Source of the DNA: RGIG4097 sp964637515
GTDB taxonomy: Bacteria; Bacillota; Clostridia; Christensenellales; CAG-917
DNA: 64,000 nt
Direction: 5' to 3'
Assembly: GCA_964637515.1 (NCBI GenBank)
Contig: CAZWUI010000004.1
Coordinates: forward strand, 1-64,000
The notes under the pieces are model-generated. The model saw only the letters and a list, made by a program, of their open reading frames with translations, ran no database searches and was not told the DNA's origin. The translations under genes and the position numbers were made by a program. Below, piece by piece: positions 26,047-34,452 of this stretch. The number at the start of each line of letters is the position of its first letter. Position 1 is the first letter of the stretch.

Positions 26047-27276
26047 ATGAAAAAGAAACTTTTGGCACTTTTGCTCGTAGTAGCACTCGTGGCAGCACTC
26101 GCAGTCGGTCTCGTCGCCTGCAACGACGGTAACAACGGTGAAAGTCTTCAAGCAATCGCAAAAGAAGACATCAAAATCGGTCTTATCTGCTTGCACGACG
26201 CAAACTCCACTTATGACGCAAACTTCATCAATGCAATGTATGAAGCAGTTGATAACCTTGGTCTTAACAAAGACACTCAACTCGTCATCAAAACCGGTAT
26301 CCCCGAATCCGAACAATGCTACAACACCGCAGTCGAACTCGTCGAACAAGGTTGCAACATCATCTTCGCAGACTCTTTCGGTCATGAAGATCACATCATC
26401 AGAGCAGCAGAAGAATATCCCGCAGTGCGTTTCTTCCACGCAACCGGCACCAAAGCACACACCGAAAACCTCGCAAACTTCCACAATGCATTTGCATCCA
26501 TCTATGAAGGTAGATATCTTGCAGGCGTTGCAGCAGGCATGAAACTCGTCGCACTCTACGGTGACGAAAACGGTGCAGTCTCCAACGAAAACGCAAAAAT
26601 CGGTTACGTTGGTGCATACCCCTATGCAGAAGTTAAATCCGGTTACACCTCCTTCTTCCTCGGCGTCCGCTCCATCGTCGCAAACGCAACCATGGAAGTG
26701 AAATTCACCTCCAGCTGGTACGATGAACCCACCGAAAAAGACGTTGCACTCCAACTCATCGAGAGAGGCGCAAAACTCATCAGCCAACACGCAGACTCCA
26801 TGGGCGCACCTACTGCGTGCAAAGAAAAGAACATCCCCAACGTCACTTATAACATCAGCACTGAAAGCCAATGCTCCGGCACCTACGTCATCGGTTCCAG
26901 AATCAACTGGGCACCTTACTATGAATACATCGTTAAATGCGCAATCGAAAACAAAGCAGTTGGCGCAGACTGGACCGGCACCCTTCAAACCGGCTCTGTC
27001 GAAGTTCTCGAAATCGGCGCAGCAGCAGCAGAAGGCACTGCAGAAAAACTTGCAGAAGTCAAAGCAAAACTCAACAACGGCGAAATCAAAGTGTTCGACA
27101 CCAACAACTTCACTGTTAACGGTCAAAAACTCACGAGTTATCAAGCAGACGTTGACGATGCAGGCGACTACGTTGCTGAAACCGAAGCAATCGCAAACGG
27201 TGAATTCGTTGAATCCTACTATCGTTCCGCACCTTACTTCGATGCAGATATCGACGGTATCACCATTCTCAAGTAA
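26047..27276 (+). CDS. BMP-family substrate-binding lipoprotein (nucleoside ABC transporter)
   Basis: The extracellular binding component of a PnrA/BmpA-type ABC importer, 409 aa. A type II signal peptide ends in the lipobox LVAC with the lipidated cysteine at residue 25. The mature protein has the family's two-lobed layout: IGLICLHDANSTYDANF at the start, IIFADSFGHEDHI, FFHATGT, and IGYVGAYPYAEVKSGYTSF near mid-protein. BMP proteins bind purine nucleosides or related ligands, which fits the preceding xpt. GGAGG (26036-26040) precedes the ATG at 26047. Codon bias is strong, and a terminator-like hairpin follows, consistent with the binding protein being made in excess over the membrane parts. 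Confidence 0.92.
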   Translation: MKKKLLALLLVVALVAALAVGLVACNDGNNGESLQAIAKEDIKIGLICLHDANSTYDANFINAMYEAVDNLGLNKDTQLVIKTGIPESEQCYNTAVELVEQGCNIIFADSFGHEDHIIRAAEEYPAVRFFHATGTKAHTENLANFHNAFASIYEGRYLAGVAAGMKLVALYGDENGAVSNENAKIGYVGAYPYAEVKSGYTSFFLGVRSIVANATMEVKFTSSWYDEPTEKDVALQLIERGAKLISQHADSMGAPTACKEKNIPNVTYNISTESQCSGTYVIGSRINWAPYYEYIVKCAIENKAVGADWTGTLQTGSVEVLEIGAAAAEGTAEKLAEVKAKLNNGEIKVFDTNNFTVNGQKLTSYQADVDDAGDYVAETEAIANGEFVESYYRSAPYFDADIDGITILK

Positions 27277-27301
27277 TTAGATACACAAATATCACAAACG
27301 G

Positions 27302-27338
27302 TTTGGCGGAGCGTTTGCTCCGCCAAATCAAATTTTTT
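27302..27338 (+). terminator. Intra-operon attenuator after the binding-protein gene
   Basis: TTTGGCGGAGC (27302-27312) and GCTCCGCCAAA (27317-27327) form an 11-bp GC-rich stem followed by a run of seven Ts. No new promoter is evident before the ATPase gene, so partial read-through would set transporter levels below those of the binding protein. Confidence 0.8.
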
Positions 27339-27366
27339 TCATTACAACAACTATAACGAGGACTTT

Positions 27367-29112
27367 ATGAACAAACCCGTTGTTTTGCAACTTAAAGGCA
27401 TAACCAAGCGTTTCGGCGCAAAGGTTCTTGCGAATAATAACGTAGACCTCGACCTCAGAGAGGGCGAGATTTTGTCTATTCTCGGCGAAAACGGAAGTGG
27501 AAAAACCACTCTTATGAATATGATTATAGGCATCTATCGTCAAGATGAAGGCAAGATTTTCATCAACGGCGAAGAAGTCAACATTCTTTCTCCGAGAGAT
27601 GCGTACAATTACAAAATCGGCATGGTGCACCAACACTTCAAACTCGTTGACGTGTTCACTGCGGCGGACAATATTCTGCTTGGTGAGGAAGCGCCCGAAT
27701 ATTCCATTGCCGAAAACGCACGACTCATCAAAGAAGATGCAAAACAAAAGATTGTCGTCGTTGACAACGACGATTTCCATGAGCCCGTCAAAATGATTTG
27801 TCCGGGTGAAAGCAAAATCGGCAAACTCAAAACCAATCTCAAAATCGCAAGTTTGCCTCTCGTCAAGATTTGGCGCAAAATCAAATTCAACCATTTATCG
27901 GCAAGCCGTGCGGATAAGATCCAAACCATTGCAGATAAATACGGCTTTGAAGTTGACCTGAAAAAGAAAATATACGACATGTCCGTCAGTGAAAAACAGA
28001 CTGTCGAAATCATAAAAGTTTTGTATAGGGGGGCGGATATTCTCATTCTCGACGAACCTACCGCTGTTCTTACCCCTCAAGAAATCACCAAACTCTTTGA
28101 CGTTCTTCGCAAAATGCGCGAAGACGGAAAGTCGATCATCATCATAACCCACAAACTGAACGAGGTTATGGAAATCAGCGATAGAGTAGCGGTCCTTCGC
28201 AAAGGCGAACATATCGCAACCGTCAACACCTCTGAAACCAACGAAAAAGAACTCACCGAAATGATGGTCGGTGCAAAAATCGATCTCAATATCGACAGAG
28301 GCACCCCTCACGACGTCGAAGACAGACTCGTCGTTGAAAACCTTACTGCACTCAATCACGACGGAGTCAAAGTGCTTGACGGCGTATCCTTCGTTGCACA
28401 CTCCGGTGAAATTCTCGGCATAGCGGGCATTGCGGGTAGCGGTCAAAAAGAACTTCTCGAATCTATCGCAGGACTTCAAAAACTCAACAAGGGCGATATC
28501 GTCTATTTCAATCCCGCAAAGGATAACGAAGCAGTTGATCTTCGTTCCAAGACTCCCGTTCAAATTCGCGAACTCGGCGTCAGACTTTCCTTTGTCCCCG
28601 AAGACAGACTCGGTATGGGACTTGTCGGAAATATGGACTTGACGGACAATATGATGCTCCGCTCTTATAGCAAAGGACATTCCTTCTTCCTTGACAGAAA
28701 GTCCCCGAAACACCTTGCGGAAACAATCGTCCACGATCTCGAAGTTGTGACTCCGTCCGTCAAAACTCCCGTCAGACGTCTTTCGGGCGGTAACGTTCAA
28801 AAGGTTCTCGTCGGCAGAGAAATTGCGGCAGCACCTACTGTGCTTATGGCGGCATATCCCGTCAGAGGACTTGACATCAACTCGTCCTACACCATTTACA
28901 ACCTGTTGAACGACCAAAAAGAAAAAGGCGTTGCGGTCATTTTCGTAGGTGAAGATCTTGACGTGCTCATCGAACTCTGCGACAGAATACTCGTCCTTTG
29001 CGGTGGCAAGGTCAGCGGTATCGTCGATGCAAGAAATATTACAAAAGAGGAAATCGGTTTGCTTATGGTGAAACATTCTTCTTCCGAAACGGAGGGACAA
29101 GATGCTGAATAA
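27367..29112 (+). CDS. Double ATP-binding protein of the BMP-type ABC importer
   Basis: The RbsA/NupO-type energising subunit with two fused nucleotide-binding domains, 581 aa against a usual 505-520. Domain 1 has a canonical Walker A (GENGSGKTT, about 38-46), Q-loop HQHF, a DMSVSEKQ signature and Walker B ILILDEP. Between the Q-loop and signature sits an insert of about 60 residues (roughly 115-175, including a basic KIWRKIKFNHL segment) that explains the extra length. Domain 2 is degenerate, as is usual in this family: GIAGSGQ for Walker A, but RLSGGNVQK is intact. PVRGLD replaces PTRGLD, and Ala-Tyr replaces the usual acidic Walker B end (LMAAYP), so only site 1 is likely to hydrolyse ATP. 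It overlaps the next gene by 11 bp. Confidence 0.9.
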   Translation: MNKPVVLQLKGITKRFGAKVLANNNVDLDLREGEILSILGENGSGKTTLMNMIIGIYRQDEGKIFINGEEVNILSPRDAYNYKIGMVHQHFKLVDVFTAADNILLGEEAPEYSIAENARLIKEDAKQKIVVVDNDDFHEPVKMICPGESKIGKLKTNLKIASLPLVKIWRKIKFNHLSASRADKIQTIADKYGFEVDLKKKIYDMSVSEKQTVEIIKVLYRGADILILDEPTAVLTPQEITKLFDVLRKMREDGKSIIIITHKLNEVMEISDRVAVLRKGEHIATVNTSETNEKELTEMMVGAKIDLNIDRGTPHDVEDRLVVENLTALNHDGVKVLDGVSFVAHSGEILGIAGIAGSGQKELLESIAGLQKLNKGDIVYFNPAKDNEAVDLRSKTPVQIRELGVRLSFVPEDRLGMGLVGNMDLTDNMMLRSYSKGHSFFLDRKSPKHLAETIVHDLEVVTPSVKTPVRRLSGGNVQKVLVGREIAAAPTVLMAAYPVRGLDINSSYTIYNLLNDQKEKGVAVIFVGEDLDVLIELCDRILVLCGGKVSGIVDARNITKEEIGLLMVKHSSSETEGQDAE

Positions 29113-30307
29113 ACTCACTCACAACTCCATTTTACAAATTTCAAAACGCACGGACGCACCTAAATGGCTCGCTTGGGTAGTTAGACTTGGTGCAGTCGTG
29201 GTTGCGTTTATCGTTAGCGCTATTGTCAGTAGCATTTTGAAACCGGGCACTTTTGGTGATTTTTTCATGAAAGTGTTTGAAGGCAATTTCTTCAATGCAA
29301 GACGTCTTATCTTATTGCTTGAAGAATCTGCAATTCTTCTTCTCATAACCCTTGCAGTAATTCCTGCATTCAGAATGAGATTCTGGAATATCGGTGCAGA
29401 AGGGCAAGTCCTTATGGGTGCGCTCATGTCCGTTGTTATGGTCAAGTATCTCGGGGGAAAGGTAAGCGACTCCGCACTCCTTCCGATAATGCTTCTTGTA
29501 GCGATTGTGGGCGGTGCTTGTTGGGCGGTTATCCCTGCGATTTTCAAAGCGAAGTGGAACACCAATGAAACTCTGTTCACCCTTATGATGAACTATATCG
29601 CAATGGGACTTGTGAATATTTGTATCGCAATTTGGGCGCCTACGGGTTCTATGGTTCTCGGTACTCTCAAATACGGACATCTCCCCAAAATCGGCAGTTA
29701 TAACTATATCATCAATATAATTATCGTTGCGGTTATCACCATTCTTGTTACTATCTATCTCAAATATAGCAAACATGGCTATGAACTCTCGGTTGTCGGT
29801 GAGAGCCAAAACACTGCGAAGTATATCGGTATCAGCGTTCCCAAAGTCATCATCAGAACCATGCTCCTTTCGGGTGCTCTTGCGGGTATCGCAGGTTGGT
29901 TGTTGGTCGGCTCTTCTTGGACCATTAACACCGGTACGGCGGACGGGAGGGGATTTACGGCAATTCTCGTTGCGTGGCTTGCAGGACTCAATCCGGGCGC
30001 AGGCGTGTTTACCGCAATTCTCGTTGCATTCTTTAGCAACGGTTCGAGTTATGCAGGTAATGCTTTTGGTTTCGGCACCTCGTTTTCGGATATTATCACT
30101 GCAGTATTCTTCTTTGTGGTCATCGCAAGTGAGTTTATCGTGAACTATAAAGTCAAATTCGACGCCGCTTTGCTTGAAAAATTCAAAAGGAAGACAGCGG
30201 TTGCAGTTTCTGCGGATAGTGCAGAAATATCAACGGACGACGTTGCAACGGAAGACAACGAAATCAAAATTGATAATGAAAATAACGACGAGGAGGTAAA
30301 TAAATAA
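29102..30307 (+). CDS. ABC transporter permease, BMP/nucleoside type (NupP-like)
   Basis: A 401-aa inner-membrane permease with about ten hydrophobic segments. The family loop FRMRFWNIGAEGQVLMGA lies near residue 95. A second coupling block, YELSVVGESQNTAKYIGI, follows near residue 228, and the helix after it has AGIAGWLLVGS. The last 45 residues are a charged cytoplasmic tail. It begins inside the end of the ATPase gene (11-bp overlap) and its stop overlaps the start of the second permease by 1 bp, so all three are translationally coupled. Confidence 0.93.
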   Translation: MLNKLTHNSILQISKRTDAPKWLAWVVRLGAVVVAFIVSAIVSSILKPGTFGDFFMKVFEGNFFNARRLILLLEESAILLLITLAVIPAFRMRFWNIGAEGQVLMGALMSVVMVKYLGGKVSDSALLPIMLLVAIVGGACWAVIPAIFKAKWNTNETLFTLMMNYIAMGLVNICIAIWAPTGSMVLGTLKYGHLPKIGSYNYIINIIIVAVITILVTIYLKYSKHGYELSVVGESQNTAKYIGISVPKVIIRTMLLSGALAGIAGWLLVGSSWTINTGTADGRGFTAILVAWLAGLNPGAGVFTAILVAFFSNGSSYAGNAFGFGTSFSDIITAVFFFVVIASEFIVNYKVKFDAALLEKFKRKTAVAVSADSAEISTDDVATEDNEIKIDNENNDEEVNK

Positions 30308-31305
30308 TGTTTCTAACCTTCTTGAGAGAATCTATAAGATTTAGTACGATATTCCTCTTCGGATCGACCGGTGAGATTATCACACAAAAGAGCGGACACC
30401 TCAATCTCGGTACGCCGGGTGTTATGTGTATCGGTGCAGTCGGCGGATGTTTGGGTGCGTCTTGGTATCTCAAATCTCTTTCGGATTTGAGCCAAATGAA
30501 CGGTTTTCTTGTCGTGTTCCTTCCCATTTTAGCCGCACTTTTGTTCGGTGGCCTTGCGGGTGCACTTTATAGTTTCTTCGCAGTTACTTTGAGATGCAAC
30601 CAAAACGTTATCGGCCTTACGATTACAACGTTCGGTGTAGGATTGTGCAAGTACGTCTTTGAAAGTTTTGACAACACAGGTTTTTCCGATATGTCAAAAG
30701 ATTACTTCCTCAAAACTTTTTCGTGCGCACATGACAATTGGTTCACCGAGATTTTCTTCTCCTACGGTTCGCTCGTTTATATTGCAATACTCATTGCTAT
30801 CATCGCAACGATCGTTCTGAAAAAGACAAGAGTAGGCCTTAACCTTCGTTCTGTCGGTGAAAATCCCGCAACCGCAGATGCGGCGGGTATCAATGTCACG
30901 AAATATAGATACCTTTCAACCATTATCGGTTGTGCAATTTCGGGACTTGGCGGACTCTTCTACATTATGGACTCCAACGGCGGCAGTACCGGTGATATCG
31001 GCGTAACAGTTGAAGGACTCGGCTGGCTCGCAGTCGCACTTGTCATCTTTACCGTGTGGAAACCTAACTTTGCAATTCTCGGTTCCATACTGTTCAGTTT
31101 GCTTTACAAAGTACCCAATTACTATTCACTCATTCCTGAGGGTTCTGCTATAGCTGATAACGTAGTTACGGCATTGAGTTACTTTATGAAGTTATTGCCT
31201 TATATTGCTACCATAATCGTTCTAGTTGTCACGAGTATGATAAACAGGAGAGAAACTCAACCACCTGCGGCTCTTGGCTTGTCTTATTTCAGGGAAGAGA
31301 GATAG
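30307..31305 (+). CDS. ABC transporter permease, BMP/nucleoside type (NupQ-like)
   Basis: The partner permease, 332 aa, forming a heterodimer with the preceding protein. It starts with a hydrophobic helix and then TGEIITQKSGHLNLGTPGVM, the equivalent of the first permease's NIGAEGQ loop. The coupling block LRSVGENPATADAAGINV lies near residue 181. About eight membrane segments follow the family spacing. The ATG overlaps the previous stop (TAATG). It closes the xpt-transporter operon, ahead of a strong terminator. Confidence 0.93.
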   Translation: MFLTFLRESIRFSTIFLFGSTGEIITQKSGHLNLGTPGVMCIGAVGGCLGASWYLKSLSDLSQMNGFLVVFLPILAALLFGGLAGALYSFFAVTLRCNQNVIGLTITTFGVGLCKYVFESFDNTGFSDMSKDYFLKTFSCAHDNWFTEIFFSYGSLVYIAILIAIIATIVLKKTRVGLNLRSVGENPATADAAGINVTKYRYLSTIIGCAISGLGGLFYIMDSNGGSTGDIGVTVEGLGWLAVALVIFTVWKPNFAILGSILFSLLYKVPNYYSLIPEGSAIADNVVTALSYFMKLLPYIATIIVLVVTSMINRRETQPPAALGLSYFREER

Positions 31306-31328
31306 GGGATAAACTCAAAAGAAAAACG

Positions 31329-31356
31329 AAACGCCGTCAAATGACGGCGTTTTCAA
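31329..31356. terminator. Terminator at the end of the nucleoside transporter operon
   Basis: AAACGCCGTCA (31329-31339) and TGACGGCGTTT (31342-31352) form an 11-bp stem flanked by A and T tracts. It may also serve the convergent flavoprotein gene. Confidence 0.88.
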
Positions 31357-31456
31357 TTTTGTTTGAGGGTTGTTTTTTGGTTGTAGTTGATTTGTTTTGA
31401 TTGGGTTTGTTTTGTTTAGTTTGGGTAGTGTTTTTGAAATGAGGTTTTTGTATAAA

Positions 31457-32647
31457 TCAGAACGTCTGTTTGAGTGCGTCTGCGACGACCTTTGCGCTCG
31501 TCCATGCCCATTGCAAGTTGTATCCGCCGGAATCTCCGTCTACATCCAACGCTTCGCCGATTGCGTATGCGTTCTTGCATTTCGTGGACATAAGGTTGTC
31601 GTCAAATTCTTTGACGTTCAGTCCGCCTGAAACCACTTGGCTCAAACTGATATCGCCAAGACCTTCGATGACGATAGGGTAGCGTTTGATTGCTTTTGAA
31701 ATGGCGGTAATTTTGGGTTGCGCAAGCTCGGACGGATTTGCCTTTGCTTGCCACAAAATGCGGTCCACGACTTTGGAATGGAAAGTGCCGGTCAGGAGTT
31801 CTTCAACTTTGACGTTGCCGCGTTTGCGGAGCAGAGTTTCCACCTCCGCTTGACTGTATTCGGGCATAAAGTCAATGAAAATCGTATCACCGACTTTCGC
31901 AGCACCTCTTGCGATTTCGTTTGACATATTGAAAGTCGCAATACCGCTCAATCCGAAGTCCTTGAAGAGTATTTCGCCGATTTCGTAGCGGTAACCAAGA
32001 CGTATACCCGCTTTCACTCTGACGCCCGAAAGTCCCTTTATCGGCTCTTTCTCGGTCTTTATCGGCACCAAAGACGGTGATAAAGGCTTGATTGTGTGAC
32101 CAAGACTCTCATAGAGAGATAGGCTATTGCGCCCGAAAGTCGCGTTTGATCCCGTCGCAAGCACCACTGCATCCGCAGTCAACGTGAATGAGTGTTTGTT
32201 ATCTCCGTCCTTGATCACGCCCTGCACCGTGAACGTGTCCGCATAGTTGTCGATAGCGTTCACGATATGCCCGGTCAGCACTTCGACTCCAGACCGCATA
32301 ACCGCATTTCTCAACACGTCAAGCACGTTCGATGCGCATTCGGAGTAGGGGTAGACGCGCTTGTCTACGACCTTTGTGAGCAGTCCCATACGCTCGAAAG
32401 TGGCGATTGCGTCGTGTGCGTCGAAACGGTCGAGAAAACTCTCGACGTAGGACGGACGATTGTAGTGTACTATCGTCATATCGAGATTGGTGAGATTGCA
32501 TTTGCCGTTGCCTGTCGCAAGCAGTTTTTTTCCAACTCTTTCGTTTCCTTCGACGAGCGCGATACGCTTGCCTGCAGGAAGCTCCGCTGCGAGAAATAGT
32601 CCGCTTGCGCCACCGCCTATTATGATTACGTCGTATCTTGTTTCCAT
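31457..32647 (-). CDS. FAD-dependent oxidoreductase of the HI0933/BaiN family
   Basis: A 396-aa flavoprotein. The dinucleotide-binding fold opens the chain with VIIIGGGASGLFLA, followed by GKKLLATGNGKCNLTN, a family signature. AVVLATGSNATFG occurs midway, and the C-terminal FAD contact reads NAYAIGEALDVDGDSGGYNLQWAWTSA. Family members are implicated in reductive flavin chemistry, for example BaiN on bile acid intermediates, but many have no known substrate. No good ribosome site distinguishes the ATG at 32647 from one six codons upstream; I prefer the one that places the Rossmann strand at the usual distance. The gene is divergent from the aminopeptidase. Confidence 0.88.
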   Translation of the reverse strand: METRYDVIIIGGGASGLFLAAELPAGKRIALVEGNERVGKKLLATGNGKCNLTNLDMTIVHYNRPSYVESFLDRFDAHDAIATFERMGLLTKVVDKRVYPYSECASNVLDVLRNAVMRSGVEVLTGHIVNAIDNYADTFTVQGVIKDGDNKHSFTLTADAVVLATGSNATFGRNSLSLYESLGHTIKPLSPSLVPIKTEKEPIKGLSGVRVKAGIRLGYRYEIGEILFKDFGLSGIATFNMSNEIARGAAKVGDTIFIDFMPEYSQAEVETLLRKRGNVKVEELLTGTFHSKVVDRILWQAKANPSELAQPKITAISKAIKRYPIVIEGLGDISLSQVVSGGLNVKEFDDNLMSTKCKNAYAIGEALDVDGDSGGYNLQWAWTSAKVVADALKQTF

Positions 32648-32720
32648 ATGAGAAGAATACCACATAATTCGGATTCTTTCAAGAGATTTATAAATTCGTG
32701 GCGGAATTGTTTGTATGTCG

Positions 32721-32748
32721 TTGAATTTTTTGCGGTATATGTTATAAT
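32721..32748 (+). promoter_or_regulatory. Promoter of the M18 aminopeptidase
   Basis: TTGAAT (32721-32726), 16 bp and TATAAT (32743-32748). Confidence 0.7.
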
Positions 32749-32785
32749 GTATTTATCAAATTGCGCAAACGCGCTCAGGTGTGCT

Positions 32786-33994
32786 ATGACAATCCTTGAA
32801 TATCTCAATCAATCCTATACCGCTTTTCACGCAGTCGCAAATGCAAAAACAATGCTGGACGAGAGCGGTTTCAAGCCCCTAAATCTCGGGGATAAATGGC
32901 AAGTCGAAGTCGGCGGAAAATACTACGTCACAAAAAACGATAGCGCAATAATCGCATTCTCGATAGGGGGGAAGAACGTTTATAAAATCGTCGGTTGCCA
33001 CACCGATTTCCCCTGCCTGAAGGTCAAGGGAAATAAACTTGTTCAAAGTGCGGAGGGTCTTCGCATCAACGTTGAAAAATACGGTGGACTGATACTCGGA
33101 AGTATGCTCGACATACCCCTTGTAGTTGCGGGCAGACTGCTTGTGAAGGACGGAAACAAGATAAAAACCGAACTCGTCAAGAGCGATTTCAACGTCAATA
33201 TTCCGAGCGTTTGCATACACCATAACCCGAAAGTAAACGACGGCATTGCACTCAACGTACAACACGATATGTTACCGCTCGTTATGGGTGAAAACGACGA
33301 TTTGTACGACGTGCTTGCACACGGCAAAGAAGTGCTTGACTCCGATTTGTACGTCGTCCCCGCGGTCGCTCCTTATTATAGCGGAAGAGATAACGATTTG
33401 CTCGTTTCTCCCAGAATCGACAATTTAACTAGTGTTTACAGTGCAATAAAAGCCGAAATCGGTTGCAAACCCGACGGCATCGCCCTTGCTTGTTGCTTTG
33501 ACAACGAAGAGATTGGCAACGGCACAAAACAGGGTGCTGCATCCGCATTTTTGACGACTGTCCTTGCCAAAATCAATCGCACACTCGGGAGAGCGGAGGA
33601 CGATTTCACCTATGCCACCGAGAACGGCTTTATCTTGTCCGTGGACAACGGACACGCAGTGCATCCGTCTCATCCCGAACTCAGCGACGTTTGCGAAAAG
33701 GTGTATCTCAACGGTGGTATAGTCGTCAAGCACCATTCAAATTATTCGACGGACGGTTATTCTTCCGCAGTCGTCAAAAAACTCTTCGACGACAACGGCA
33801 TAAAGTGGCAAGACTATTACAACAACTCGGACATCCGTTGCGGTGGTACGCTTGGACTTGTAACGAGTGTGCAACTCGGTATGAACGCTTGCGACATAGG
33901 GCTCGCGCAACTCGCAATGCACTCAGCAATTGAAACCGTAGGCACCCACGACGTCCCGCTCATGGAAAAGGCACTGACCGCTTTTTTCGACTGA
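32786..33994 (+). CDS. apeB: M18-family aminopeptidase
   Basis: A 402-aa di-zinc aspartyl-type aminopeptidase that releases N-terminal residues from cytosolic peptides. The metal and catalytic motifs of M18 are all visible: GCHTDFPCLKVK (His and catalytic Asp) near residue 72, CFDNEEIGNGTKQGA (the Glu pair) near 237, and a C-terminal histidine block. HAVHPSHPE and HHSNYSTDGYS complete the active-site region. The ATG at 32786 follows AGGT by a few bases and lies downstream of a good promoter; the frame is open further upstream, but that sequence overlaps the promoter. The gene is monocistronic. Confidence 0.93.
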   Translation: MTILEYLNQSYTAFHAVANAKTMLDESGFKPLNLGDKWQVEVGGKYYVTKNDSAIIAFSIGGKNVYKIVGCHTDFPCLKVKGNKLVQSAEGLRINVEKYGGLILGSMLDIPLVVAGRLLVKDGNKIKTELVKSDFNVNIPSVCIHHNPKVNDGIALNVQHDMLPLVMGENDDLYDVLAHGKEVLDSDLYVVPAVAPYYSGRDNDLLVSPRIDNLTSVYSAIKAEIGCKPDGIALACCFDNEEIGNGTKQGAASAFLTTVLAKINRTLGRAEDDFTYATENGFILSVDNGHAVHPSHPELSDVCEKVYLNGGIVVKHHSNYSTDGYSSAVVKKLFDDNGIKWQDYYNNSDIRCGGTLGLVTSVQLGMNACDIGLAQLAMHSAIETVGTHDVPLMEKALTAFFD

Positions 33995-34062
33995 CGAAAT
34001 AGATACGTCTTGATTTCTCTTGCCAAAACAGATTTTTAATTTTAAAAATTCCCACTAATAAC

Positions 34063-34101
34063 AAAAACCCAACTGAATTTTGCGTGTTCAGTTGGGTTTT
34101 T
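34063..34101. terminator. Terminator after the aminopeptidase
   Basis: AAAAACCCAACTGAA (34063-34077) and TTCAGTTGGGTTTTT (34087-34101) form a 15-bp perfect stem with A/T ends. Confidence 0.88.
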
Positions 34102-34105
34102 CTTT

Positions 34106-34124
34106 GCGGATGAGGTGGGATTCG
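34106..34124 (-). pseudogene. Fragment identical to the 3' end of tRNA-Ser
   Basis: These 19 bp are identical to 34280-34298, which encode the last CCA base, discriminator, 3' acceptor strand and part of the T-arm of tRNA-Ser. On the minus strand, as with the intact tRNA, a strong hairpin follows directly. It is a tRNA remnant, or a target-site duplication left by an integration event. Confidence 0.6.
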
Positions 34125-34249
34125 TAGCAAGCGGAGCGCGCGTAATAGCGGAGCGGTGAGTTTCCTCACGTGAGTGAAGCGTTAGCCACGAACTCGTGGG
34201 TTCACACGCGTTTGTGTGTACTGTGCAAAGCACAGGAATCCCGCCAAAT
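34115..34249. mobile_element. Small non-coding element with imperfect terminal inverted repeats
   Basis: The segment opens with GGTGGGATTC and closes with GAATCCCGCC, which are inverted copies with one mismatch. Between them are several GC-rich palindromic patches (for example TCCTCACGTGAG and TGTGCAAAGCACA) and no reading frame. It has the size and look of a MITE or REP-type element, and its left end is the tRNA-Ser 3' fragment. No integrase or transposase is in the window. Confidence 0.45.
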
Positions 34250-34278
34250 AAAAACAAGCCCGATTTGTCGGGCTTGTT
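34248..34278 (-). terminator. Terminator of tRNA-Ser
   Basis: AACAAGCCCGA and TCGGGCTTGTT form an 11-bp stem directly after the tRNA, followed on the minus strand by TTTTTATTT. Confidence 0.88.
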
Positions 34279-34368
34279 GGCGGATGAGGTGGGATTCGAA
34301 CCCACGAACGAGTTACCCCGTTACCGCATTTCGAGTGCGGGCCGTTATGACCACTTCGATACTCATCC
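34278..34368 (-). tRNA. tRNA-Ser(CGA)
   Basis: The minus strand gives a class II tRNA with acceptor GGATGAG/CTCATCC, discriminator G and an encoded CCA. The anticodon stem CCGCA/TGCGG closes loop CTCGAAA with anticodon CGA (reads UCG). A long variable arm follows, as required for serine, and the T-loop reads GTTCGAATC. A promoter lies upstream. Confidence 0.96.
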
Positions 34369-34381
34369 GTAACGATTTGTT

Positions 34382-34410
34382 ATTTTACAACAAAAATTCT
34401 GTTTTGGCAA
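34382..34410 (-). promoter_or_regulatory. Promoter of tRNA-Ser
   Basis: On the minus strand, TTGCCA (34405-34410), 17 bp and TAAAAT (34382-34387). Confidence 0.65.
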
Positions 34411-34452
34411 GAGTATTTGTACTTGTGAACGAAAACAGTTCTTTTTAGTGGT

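Noticed and set aside
34106..34280. Attachment site of a prophage or integrative element present in the window
   Set aside because: The tRNA fragment duplication is suggestive, but there is no integrase or phage gene and only 174 bp lie between the copies.
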